Part shown: positions 45,492-52,488 of the stretch, one piece after another
Layout of the letters: the number at the start of each line of letters is the position of its first letter
Numbering within the stretch: the first letter of the stretch is position 1
Assembly (NCBI GenBank): GCA_964558665.1
Contig: CAZLFA010000002.1
Span: 62,001-126,000, forward strand
Direction of reading: 5' to 3'
DNA length: 64,000 nt
Source: CAZLFA01 sp964558665
GTDB taxonomy: Bacteria > Desulfobacterota > Syntrophia > Syntrophales > PHBD01
Notes under the pieces: model-generated
What the model was told of the DNA's origin: nothing
Seen by the model: the letters and a program-made list of their open reading frames with translations, nothing else
Database searches by the model: none
Made by a program: the position numbers and the translations under genes

Positions 45492-46760
45492 TTATTGTTT
45501 AATTGGTTTTATATCGTAGATTAGTCCTTCGTTTGCTTTGGAACCGTTCTTGATCAGCCTCCCTTTGCTCAGGAAGTTTTTCCTGTCGACATGGCATGCA
45601 TCGCAGGAGCGTGTCCTTTCGGTCCTTTTCCTGATGCTGTGTACCGGGCTGTCCCAGTAGTTGGGCAGAGCATCGAAGTTCTTCATGCTTATGCCGTCCT
45701 TGGCGAAGGTGCCTTTCACCGTCGGGATGAGCCTCAGCGTCGTGAGGGTTTTCCTGTCACGGGGATTGAGCCCCAGGTTGAAGCCCGGTTTTGCCTCGGA
45801 GTGGCCTAGGTGGCAATTATAGCAGTCACGATAATTTCCGGAGGCATGGCATGCGGAGCAGCTTACCTTGTCCTTGTGTTTCTCATGAGCCATCCGGGTG
45901 TAAAGTTTTACGGGTTTTTTTGATTTGTGACAGCTCCGGCAGGTCGGACGGTCCTTTACATCCTGCTTTGTCATGTAGTGTTTGCCGTCTCCGTGCATTT
46001 CCTCCTTTTTGTGGCAGTCCATGCACATCATCCCTTTCTGATAGTGCACGTCGGGTGTGCCGCCGTATTCACCGGTATATTCAGGATAGACGCGGCCGCC
46101 GTGGCAGAATGCGCAGGTTTTGCCTTCGTCCTTGCGGATGAATTTGTGCCCTTTTATCAATCCCAGACCGATTCCGGAGACGGGAGGAGACTTCACGTGG
46201 CAGTCGCCGCAGGATGCATGACAGCTCCTGCATGACTTCTCAAAGACCTTGCTGTCGAAGATCTTCAACTCTGCTTCCGAGAATCGCGCCTTCACGCCCT
46301 CACGCTGCCCGCGGGACGTATAGTGGAGAGATTTGCCGTAACTCCCGGTAATCTTGGCATGGCATTCCTTGCAGTTGTCGAGGTTATCGGATGGCCTTTT
46401 GACCATGCCTTTATGAGCCGCATCTTTGATCTTTGCCGCTGCATCTCCCTTGTGGCAGTCCGTGCATTCTTTTTTAAGATGAGGATCTGTTCCGATCAGG
46501 GCCGCGTCGACAAGATATCCCTTGTAATACTCTTCCGCCTTAACTGGCGGAGGCGCTCCCGCTCACCCTTCACCGGTGGGGATGGGCGGCGGTTTTACCA
46601 TGGGCTTCAATATGGATTCAGACGTGTGGCAGAAAATGCATCCGCTTGTGTCGGCGGCGGAAATGACGGCGGGATAAAGCCACAGGACAATCACCAGGAG
46701 CGCATGTATCGGGATGTTTGTAAACTGGCCTGATAAGTGGGTAGAACGCTTGAAACGCAT
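45492..46760 (-). CDS. eleven-heme cytochrome c, interrupted by an in-frame UGA (Sec readthrough or nonsense mutation)
   Basis: 422 codons from ATG 46760. The frame is continuous except for UGA at 46565-46563 (codon 66), between PPPIPTGEG and AGAPPPVKAEEYYKGYL. One CXXCH (CIFCH) and the signal peptide lie before it; ten more (CTDCH, CKECH, CRSCH, CGDCH, CAFCH, CMDCH, CRSCH, CSACH, CYNCH, CDACH) lie after it. The UGA is followed 17 bases later by a TCCGCC/GGCGGA hairpin with loop AGTTAA, within the spacing range of bacterial SECIS elements. No partner Cys is close, and GGA to UGA is one base change, so a recent nonsense mutation is equally possible. First gene of the rhodanese-cytochrome operon. 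Confidence 0.75.
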
Positions 46761-46820
46761 ATCCGTTCCTTCTGTCGTCCCGGCGGTTCCGGGGATTTGA
46801 AGTCGGCATCACATTTGATA

Positions 46821-46845
46821 ATATATACCCCTATGGGGTATATAT
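46821..46845. promoter_or_regulatory. CsoR/CstR-type operator upstream of the rhodanese-cytochrome operon
   Basis: Perfect inverted repeat: ATATATACCCC (46821-46831), TAT, GGGGTATATAT (46835-46845), centred 73 bp upstream of the cytochrome ATG. The ACCCC-N3-GGGGT core is the pattern bound by CsoR-family repressors, including the persulfide sensor CstR that controls rhodanese genes in staphylococci. No csoR-like gene is in the window. Confidence 0.72.
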
Positions 46846-47035
46846 ACCGTTTTCAGTGATGGCTGTCAAGCCGGTTGTATAATTAAAGTTTGTTGTAGAT
46901 CGTTGTTTAGTGGAATGGTTATTAGTGACCTGTCTCTTCTGAAACGCGTGAAACTCATCCTACACTATTTTTCTTATTTTTCAAAGAATTTCAGGTTGGA
47001 AAAATGCCTTCTCCTATTTGTCATCCCGCCCATTT

Positions 47036-47190
47036 CTGTCATTCCCCTGCAAATGGGAATCCAGGGAGTTACTGGATTGTCGGATCAAGTCCGACAATGA
47101 CAATGGAGGGAGGCTTCACTCCGTCATCCGTCTTACCTTCCGTCATTCCTGCCTCCCTCTCTGTCACTCCCGCGAAAGCGGGAGTCCAGT
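47036..47190. repeat. composite palindromic repeat, copy 1
   Basis: Three hairpins in a row: ATTCCC/GGGAAT with ATCCAG, then ATTGTCGGA/TCCGACAAT, then ACTCCCGCGAAAGCGGGAGT with CCAG. The same order recurs at 52234-52430. Confidence 0.75.
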
Positions 47191-47275
47191 GTTTTTCTCC
47201 ATTGCCTGTTCGAGGAAAAAGGAGTATCTATATTAATCAAGAAAACATGAATAACTTTCTGAAGGGGGGAACGTT

Positions 47276-47554
47276 ATGAACAGGATATTTAGAATATTTG
47301 TGGCATTGACAGTAGGTTTGTTTCTGATCGGCATGACGGGTACAACGCATGCGGGAGTCACATCCAAAGTAAAAAAGACGGCGAAGAAAACAGCATCTAA
47401 AGCCAAAGAAACGGCTAAAAAAGGGGCTGAAAAAACAAACGATAAAGTACATGATACTGCCAATAAAGGAAAAGGAAAGGTTACAAGAGCAGATCAGCAG
47501 GCAACAACTATGACCAATTCGCTTGGCGATAATTTTAAAGAAATTACCAAGTGA
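47276..47554 (+). CDS. secreted Lys/Ala-rich small protein (twin 1)
   Basis: 92 aa; signal peptide FVALTVGLFLIGMTGTTHA, then a highly basic, low-complexity helix-former (VTSKVKKTAKKTASKAKETAKKGAEKTNDKVHDTANKGKGKV). GGGGGG-rich RBS precedes ATG 47276. Resembles LEA-like or histone-H1-like tails. It has a tandem paralogue at 47729. Function unknown; export plus charge suggests binding to an anionic surface or polymer. Confidence 0.75.
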   Translation: MNRIFRIFVALTVGLFLIGMTGTTHAGVTSKVKKTAKKTASKAKETAKKGAEKTNDKVHDTANKGKGKVTRADQQATTMTNSLGDNFKEITK

Positions 47555-47564
47555 CATCCAGATC

Positions 47565-47662
47565 TGATAAACCCGGATTGCACGATAGAAGAACATGAAT
47601 GTCCACACAACTTCTCGTGTTTCTTCACGAACTTTTTCTATTGTGTGATCCGGGATGATAAA
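47565..47662. repeat. long hairpin between the twin secreted-protein genes
   Basis: ATAAACCCGGATTGCACGATAGAA pairs imperfectly with TTCTATTGTGTGATCCGGG across ~50 bases that contain a second hairpin (TCGTG/CACGA). The outer sequence resembles the outer arms of repeats A and B, so it may be a related element; it could also act as a terminator-like spacer. Confidence 0.45.
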
Positions 47663-47728
47663 AATAAGCTTTTCCTGTCTGATTGTCGAAGACAGATCAT
47701 CAAATGTTTTCACAGGGGGGATAAAATT

Positions 47729-48007
47729 ATGAATCGTATGAGCAGATATTTTGTAGCCTTGACTATCGGTTTGTTTCTGGTTGGCGTAACAATTCCATCT
47801 CAGGCGGGAGTAACATCCAAAGTAAAAAAGACGGCAAAGAAGACAGCATCTAAAGCCAAAGACACGGCTAAAAAAGGGGCTGAAAAAACGAATGACACCG
47901 TTCACAAGGGCGCCGACAAAGGAAAAAATACAGCCGTAAAGGCAGACAAAATGACAAAGAGAATAGTAGATCAGGACAAAGACGTCTTTAATAAAATAGT
48001 TAAGTAA
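47729..48007 (+). CDS. secreted Lys/Ala-rich small protein (twin 2)
   Basis: 92 aa from ATG 47729 (GGGGGG upstream; an open frame extends further back). Signal peptide YFVALTIGLFLVGVTIPSQA; residues 26-50 nearly match twin 1 (GVTSKVKKTAKKTASKAK then DTAKKGAEKTND), then diverge (KGADKGKNTAVKADKMTKRIVDQDKDVFNKIVK). A tandem duplication; function unknown. Confidence 0.75.
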   Translation: MNRMSRYFVALTIGLFLVGVTIPSQAGVTSKVKKTAKKTASKAKDTAKKGAEKTNDTVHKGADKGKNTAVKADKMTKRIVDQDKDVFNKIVK

Positions 48008-48148
48008 TCGATCAGACTAGTACCTGGCGGTGCCTGCAAGGCGTAGCTCATCCATGTCGGGTATTGCCTTGCTTCAATAATTGACTGTACATACTTATAC
48101 CGTCTGCAACGCTCCGTATCGGACAGATATGGTGCAGAGAGGCAGGGT

Positions 48149-49090
48149 TCACTTTATCTTCGACTGCTTCTTCAACCATTCAGAGACATCCTTCATCAGT
48201 TCGAGCCGCAGCTCCTTCGGCTCCAGCACGGTGACAAAAGGAATCCATGACTTGAGCATGTGCCGGATGGCTTCAAAGTAGCCCACCGTATAGGATACTA
48301 TAAGCGTGCAGTCCGGCTTTTCCTCGACGACCTCCTGAGTCGGGTAGTATTTCTTTCTCTTGAAATAATCGGCATGGGTTGAGTCCACCCTGATGATGAC
48401 TTTCAGTTCGGCGGTTCCGTCAAACCAGACGTTGGTGCTCATGGAAAGCTTCTGATCCAGATCTTTGGGAAAGCACTCAAAACCGGCGTTCAGTTTTTTG
48501 AAGCTGCTGATCTTGTCGAGGGCGTATTTCTTCAGGCGGCAGTCTTTCACGTCCTTGCCGATGAGATACCAGAAGCCTTCGAAGTAGGCAACGCGGTAAG
48601 GCTCCAGATAGACGTCATGTTTCCTTTTTCCGTCATATGAGAAAAAGGCCTGCTTTTTTTTCTGGATGGCTTTGACGATCTTGTCCAGAAGCATGCCGTC
48701 AAGGGTGACGGATTCATCGATCTTGACGAAGACAGGTATGGGTTTGAGGTCGTCGTAGAGCTTGTCGAGCACCATGTCCGCTGCCCGCCGGAAGGGCTGC
48801 CCCAACTGCCCGACCAGGTTTTTCAAGGCCACAACAAGGGCAAGCTCTGTTTCATTGAACAAATCGAGGTTCTTGACAAGATCCTTGGACATCCTGTAGG
48901 TTCCCTTCTGCAATTCATGAAGGGGAAAGCCTGCCTCCCTCAGCATCAGGAGGTCTCTCTGGATTGTCCGGGGTGTGGTCTGGAAATTCCCGCTCAGCCA
49001 TGTGCTTGTGACGGTATCCTTTTCCATAAAAACCTTCAGGATCTGGCCGAGGCGTATCAGCCTTTTCTGAACAGCCTTCTGTGATTCCAT
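48149..49090 (-). CDS. WYL-domain transcriptional regulator (HTH-WYL)
   Basis: 313 aa from ATG 49090 (AAGGAG, 9-base gap). N-terminal DeoR-type winged helix (RLIRLGQILKVFMEKDTVTSTWLSGNFQTTPRTIQRDLLMLREAGFPL), central WYL domain (YLEPYRVAYFEGFWYLIGKD) and a WCX tail (VIIRVDSTHADYFKRKKYYP). WYL domains bind nucleic-acid or nucleotide ligands and control defence and stress genes. Divergent from the TPR gene; an imperfect CGAC-N8-GTCG palindrome lies between, with a perfect version in front of ARPP-1 at 59.4 kb. Confidence 0.9.
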   Translation of the reverse strand: MESQKAVQKRLIRLGQILKVFMEKDTVTSTWLSGNFQTTPRTIQRDLLMLREAGFPLHELQKGTYRMSKDLVKNLDLFNETELALVVALKNLVGQLGQPFRRAADMVLDKLYDDLKPIPVFVKIDESVTLDGMLLDKIVKAIQKKKQAFFSYDGKRKHDVYLEPYRVAYFEGFWYLIGKDVKDCRLKKYALDKISSFKKLNAGFECFPKDLDQKLSMSTNVWFDGTAELKVIIRVDSTHADYFKRKKYYPTQEVVEEKPDCTLIVSYTVGYFEAIRHMLKSWIPFVTVLEPKELRLELMKDVSEWLKKQSKIK

Positions 49091-49159
49091 GGCGGTATGC
49101 TCCTTGTGCGGTTGATAAAAATCAACGGGAAATAGGAAAAGCAACTGTGAAAAATAATG

Positions 49160-49175
49160 CGACGGACGTATGTCG
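49160..49175. promoter_or_regulatory. candidate WYL-regulator operator, copy 1
   Basis: CGACGGAC-GTATGTCG: 6 of 8 positions symmetric, preceded by AAAATAATG. The same flank and right arm occur at 59427-59452 with a perfect palindrome. Confidence 0.55.
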
Positions 49176-49298
49176 TTTGACCCTTTTACTATCATATAAA
49201 GTGATGTAGAATCCAGCCAGAAGTGAAGGGATATAACAATTCTCAGAACAACGTTTACGGGGGGCCGGATACAAAATCTATCAGGTGGGAGGTTGCGG

Positions 49299-50375
49299 AT
49301 GAGTGTTATTATTGATGGCTTTTGCGTTATAGTTAAAAATGAACGGCTCGAAGAATTTTATCCCGGCGGCGTTCAGGGATATCGGGAGGATTGCACCAAC
49401 CGGTCGTTCTGCACGGACGGAACAATCTCCCGCATTATGTTCATGACGCCGGATGATGCCGGGCGGTTTGTCGGCCGCCTTGAAAAGCGCGGCTTCATCT
49501 TCAAGATGAAGGGCAAAAGCCGCGACATCGCCGTTGTCGATTCGGAGGCCGGGTTTGCTCCGCCCTGCGACTGGCTTGCTCTCGGCACGTCAGAGGGCGG
49601 GCTGATGCACTGCTGGCTTGCCGGCCGGGAACCGGGCGCGCTTGCCGTGCCGGAGGGGTGGACGCCGGAACCCCGGTTCATAGACCTTGAGCAGGAAGAG
49701 TTCGAGAAAAAGTACCGCTACCTGAGGACCGAAAACGGGGTTGATTTATATGACGAAATTGAAACTGGGGAGCAAAAATACATAGGCCGGTCATACATGG
49801 GCCACGATATGGACCTTCATTTCAAAAGACTCCTGGACATAGGAAAAAGGCTGATGGTCCTGGGTGAAGAGGAAACAAGGGTTCTTGATGACGACGACGA
49901 ACCTGATGAAGAAAGACGGGCTCGGATTCTGGAGCTTTACCGGGAGGCCGATGAATTGAAAGTGGATGAAGGGCCGATGGCGGTCATATCTCATCACATC
50001 TGCGGATTAGCCTTGCGTGTTCTGGAGCGCTGGGAGGAGGCCGCAGATGAATTCCGTAAGGTCATCAGCCTGCAGCCGGAATCCCGCGACGGGTGGCTCG
50101 AATTGACATGGTGCCTGGTCGAGCAGGAGAAATACAATGAAGCCGACCTTGTGTCAAAGCAGGCGGTTAAACTGCTTCCGGACTGTGCCGCCGCCTGGGG
50201 GAACAGGGCGATTGTAATGGTACAGTTGCTGCGCAGGGATGAGGCGCAGGAGGCAATGGAAAAGGCCCTGGCGCTTGATCCGGATGAAGAGAAGGCCAGG
50301 TACCTGTCAGAGAACTTCGAAGATATGCTGCTTGATGCAAAGGAGGTTGCCCGGCAGGCAAATAAAAAACAGTAA
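49299..50375 (+). CDS. TPR-repeat protein with a unique N-terminal domain
   Basis: 358 aa from ATG 49299 (GGGAGG, 6-base gap; a TTG lies 6 bases earlier). Residues 1-~150 (MSVIIDGFCVIVKNERLEEFYPGG ... DWLALGTSEGGLMHCWLAG) match no family I know. From ~residue 220 there are about three TPRs (HHICGLALRVLERWEEAADEFRKVISLQPESRDGWLELTWCLVEQEKYNEADLVSKQAVKLLPDCAAAWGNRAIVMVQL). Cytoplasmic, probably a scaffold. Divergently paired with the WYL regulator and likely under its control. Confidence 0.75.
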   Translation: MSVIIDGFCVIVKNERLEEFYPGGVQGYREDCTNRSFCTDGTISRIMFMTPDDAGRFVGRLEKRGFIFKMKGKSRDIAVVDSEAGFAPPCDWLALGTSEGGLMHCWLAGREPGALAVPEGWTPEPRFIDLEQEEFEKKYRYLRTENGVDLYDEIETGEQKYIGRSYMGHDMDLHFKRLLDIGKRLMVLGEEETRVLDDDDEPDEERRARILELYREADELKVDEGPMAVISHHICGLALRVLERWEEAADEFRKVISLQPESRDGWLELTWCLVEQEKYNEADLVSKQAVKLLPDCAAAWGNRAIVMVQLLRRDEAQEAMEKALALDPDEEKARYLSENFEDMLLDAKEVARQANKKQ

Positions 50376-50470
50376 CGGCAGAAATTTATATAAACACTGA
50401 TTCCTGAAAGCTGAAAACAGTATGTTTACGGAGTTATGTCAATGACTTCCTTGCCGCCGGATATTTTTTG

Positions 50471-50499
50471 TTGACTTTTGGCCTTGCGGGTAATAGATT
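50471..50499 (+). promoter_or_regulatory. promoter of the metK leader
   Basis: TTGACT (50471-50476), 17-bp spacer, TAGATT (50494-50499). Predicted start ~50506, directly before the first riboswitch aptamer. Confidence 0.6.
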
Positions 50500-50512
50500 A
50501 AGTCCACATAAA

Positions 50513-50568
50513 ACAGCGGCGAGTTATAAAGCTAATTGCTCCGCTCAATAAATGTGCTAAAGGCAGGA
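50513..50568 (+). promoter_or_regulatory. SAM-II-type riboswitch aptamer 1 (metK leader)
   Basis: P1 AGCGG (50515-50519) / CCGCT (50541-50545) encloses a 21-base L1 ending AATTGCT; then CAATAAATGT and GCTAAAGG. Order, spacing and the AUUGC, AAUAAAUGU and GCUAAA blocks match the SAM-II consensus as I know it. AAGGCA (50560-50565) can pair with TGCCTT (50589-50594) inside the following terminator, giving an antiterminator. Confidence 0.72.
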
Positions 50569-50581
50569 AAAATGAAACATG

Positions 50582-50618
50582 AGCCCGTTGCCTTCAAGCG
50601 CGGGCTTTTCAGTTTTTT
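50582..50618 (+). terminator. riboswitch-controlled terminator 1
   Basis: AGCCCG (50582-50587) / CGGGCT (50601-50606), followed by TTTTCAG and TTTTTT (50613-50618). Its loop contains TGCCTT, complementary to the end of aptamer 1. Confidence 0.7.
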
Positions 50619-50635
50619 GACAGAATACGGGAGTA

Positions 50636-50691
50636 CGACGGATCGATTTGAGACGATTGCAACCGTCGAAAAAAAAGTGCTAAACCGTCGG
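50636..50691 (+). promoter_or_regulatory. SAM-II-type (or SAM-V-type) riboswitch aptamer 2 (metK leader)
   Basis: P1 CGACGG (50636-50641) / CCGTCG (50663-50668) encloses a 21-base L1 with GATTTGAGACGATTGCAA, which carries the GAUUUG and UUGCA blocks of SAM-II; then an A-run and GTGCTAAACC. GCTAAAC (50679-50685) is perfectly complementary to GTTTAGC (50710-50716) in the next terminator, a 7-bp antiterminator. SAM binding would sequester GCUAAA and permit termination. Confidence 0.78.
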
Positions 50692-50694
50692 CAT

Positions 50695-50729
50695 CCCCGC
50701 GGCCATGGAGTTTAGCCCCGGGGTTTTTT
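50695..50729 (+). terminator. riboswitch-controlled terminator 2
   Basis: CCCCG (50695-50699) / CGGGG (50719-50723) with inner GGC/GCC, then six T (50724-50729). Contains the antiterminator partner GTTTAGC. Confidence 0.75.
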
Positions 50730-50873
50730 GTGGGCAGAAAGGATGGGTGATTTTTTGCTTTAGGAATAACAGAAGTTGATAAAACGGCGGAGCGGCCCGG
50801 CATGGAGTTCAAGGGCCGGCAGAAAAAAAGAAAAACTACGTAAAATTAAAATAAAGAAAAGGAGAAGTTAAAG

Positions 50874-52049
50874 GTGAAAATTACATCAGAAGGCGTAAAA
50901 GTAGGGCATCCCGACATCGTTGCGGACTGCATAGCGGCAAACATCATTGCGGAAATCATCGACAGGGAGCTCAAGAAAGGCATGACCATCGACACGATGC
51001 CCCACTGCGGGCTTGAAGTGTTTCTTGGGAAAGGCATCTGCGTAGTTGGCGGCGAGGTATCTACAAGGGCCTATGTGGACATTGAGAAGAGTGTCAGGAA
51101 GACGGTTACGGACATCGGATACACGGAATCCGCTCTCGGCCTCAATGGAGAATCCATGGGTGTTTTGAATGCCATTATACCGCAGTCTCCGGATATCAAT
51201 ATAGGCACAAGGGCTGATCTCGGGAAGCATAAGGAGATCGGTGCAGGCGATCAGGGCATCATGTACGGGTTTGCCTGCGATGAGACACCCGAACTGCTGC
51301 CTCTGTCTTATGTTCTGGTCACCCGCCTGATGCGGGTCTTTGAGGAATGCGGCAACCCCATGTTCGCACCCGACGGGAAAGGGCAGGTTACAGTTGAATA
51401 TGACAACGGAACGCCAAAAAGGGTATCAACGGTCCTGATGTCCAATGCGATCGACTACCGCAAGGTCCCGGAAGGCTCCAAAAGTGTTGTTGAGCAGGAA
51501 GCAAGGAAGATCTCCTTCGATTGCCTGAAGGAATGGGTGGACAAGGACACGGCGTTCCTCTTCAATCCCACCGGTGAGTGGCAGGCCGTCAACTCCTGCA
51601 GCGCCGCCGACTCCGGTGTTACGGGCCGCAAGCTGGTCGTCCAGCTTTACGGAGGATACCCGGGCGCGCAGCTTGGAGGCGGTGCGGTCGTCAACAAGTC
51701 GCCTGAAAAAGTGGACTGCACGGCGGCTTTCGGAGTCAGGCATGTGGCGAAGAACATTGTCGCGGCCGGGCTGGCAAAGAAGTGCTCCGTTCAGCTTGCC
51801 TATGCAATCGGCATGGCAAAGCCTATATCGATCTACGTCAACACTTTCGGAACGGGTAACGTTTCCGATGAAAAGATCGCCGCTGCGGTGCATGACCTGT
51901 TTGACCTCACTCCCAGAGGGATGATCGAGAAGTTCGGCATGCTCAGCGGAGACATTTACAGAAAGATACCCAAGAGCCTCTTCCTCGGAGATTACGCATG
52001 GGAGAAGACGGACATGGCGGAGACTTTGAAAAAGAAGGTAGCCGGCTGA
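50874..52049 (+). CDS. metK: divergent S-adenosylmethionine synthetase (MetK) with altered active-site residues
   Basis: 391 aa from GTG 50874 (AAAGGAG upstream). Overall MetK fold is clear: GHPD, VVGGEVSTRAYVDIE, QSPDIN, GAGDQGIMYGFACDET, APDGKGQVTVEY, FLFNPTG, SGVTGRKLVVQLYGG, VAKNIVAAGLAKKC, GDYAWEKTD. But GHPDK reads GHPDI (Lys17 of E. coli numbering is Ile), GGPMGDCG reads SCSAADSG, SGKDPSKVDRSAAY reads VNKSPEKVDCTAAF (Arg244 is Cys). The enzyme normally makes SAM from ATP and methionine; whether this form does is uncertain. SAM-type riboswitches in its leader tie it to SAM metabolism. Confidence 0.85.
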   Translation: MKITSEGVKVGHPDIVADCIAANIIAEIIDRELKKGMTIDTMPHCGLEVFLGKGICVVGGEVSTRAYVDIEKSVRKTVTDIGYTESALGLNGESMGVLNAIIPQSPDINIGTRADLGKHKEIGAGDQGIMYGFACDETPELLPLSYVLVTRLMRVFEECGNPMFAPDGKGQVTVEYDNGTPKRVSTVLMSNAIDYRKVPEGSKSVVEQEARKISFDCLKEWVDKDTAFLFNPTGEWQAVNSCSAADSGVTGRKLVVQLYGGYPGAQLGGGAVVNKSPEKVDCTAAFGVRHVAKNIVAAGLAKKCSVQLAYAIGMAKPISIYVNTFGTGNVSDEKIAAAVHDLFDLTPRGMIEKFGMLSGDIYRKIPKSLFLGDYAWEKTDMAETLKKKVAG

Positions 52050-52081
52050 AAAAACGTAACTGAACTATACATATAAAAAAT

Positions 52082-52120
52082 CTCAAGCCCCTTCACCTGT
52101 ATGGGTTGAAGGGGCTTGAG
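52082..52120. terminator. strong hairpin after metK
   Basis: CTCAAGCCCCTTCA (52082-52095) and TGAAGGGGCTTGAG (52107-52120) pair perfectly. T-run is on the minus-strand side (AAAAAAT precedes it), so it is a canonical terminator for leftward transcripts and a weaker one for metK. Confidence 0.6.
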
Positions 52121-52233
52121 AAACAGGAACTGCACGTCAATCAATCCGTTTCCTTTTCTCGATCGTCATGCCCCCCAAAATAACATGTCAAGGGGTATTC
52201 ATTCCCATCCCTCCTCCGTCATTTTCGTCTCTT

Positions 52234-52430
52234 CAGTCATTCCCATGAAAATGGGAATCCAGGATGTTACTGGATTGTCGGATCAAGTCCGACAATGACA
52301 ATGGAGGAAGGCCTTCCTTTGTCAATCGTTTTACCTTCAGGTATTCCGCACCACCTTTGTCACTCCCGCGAAGGCGGGAGTCCAGAAAGAGCCCTGGATG
52401 CCCGTTTCCACGGGCATGACAACTTCTCTT
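52234..52430. repeat. composite palindromic repeat, copy 2
   Basis: Same three hairpins and order as 47036-47190 (ATTCCC/GGGAAT, ATTGTCGGA/TCCGACAAT, CTCCCGCGAAGGCGGGAG), plus a fourth, ATGCCCGT/ACGGGCAT. Copies are in direct orientation 5.2 kb apart. Confidence 0.75.
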
Positions 52431-52488
52431 TTTTCAGTCTATTGAAAAATAGTCTTGACTATATTTCAATTAAGTAAATAATAGTCGC

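Larger units (their letters stand above)
46761..47275. other. 515-bp intergenic region with operator and composite repeat
   Basis: Holds the CsoR/CstR-like operator (46821-46845) and a composite repeat (47036-47190); no genes seen. Confidence 0.5.
52050..52488. other. 439-bp intergenic region after metK: hairpin and repeats
   Basis: Contains a perfect 14-bp hairpin (52082-52120) and the composite repeat at 52234-52430; no gene seen. Confidence 0.5.
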
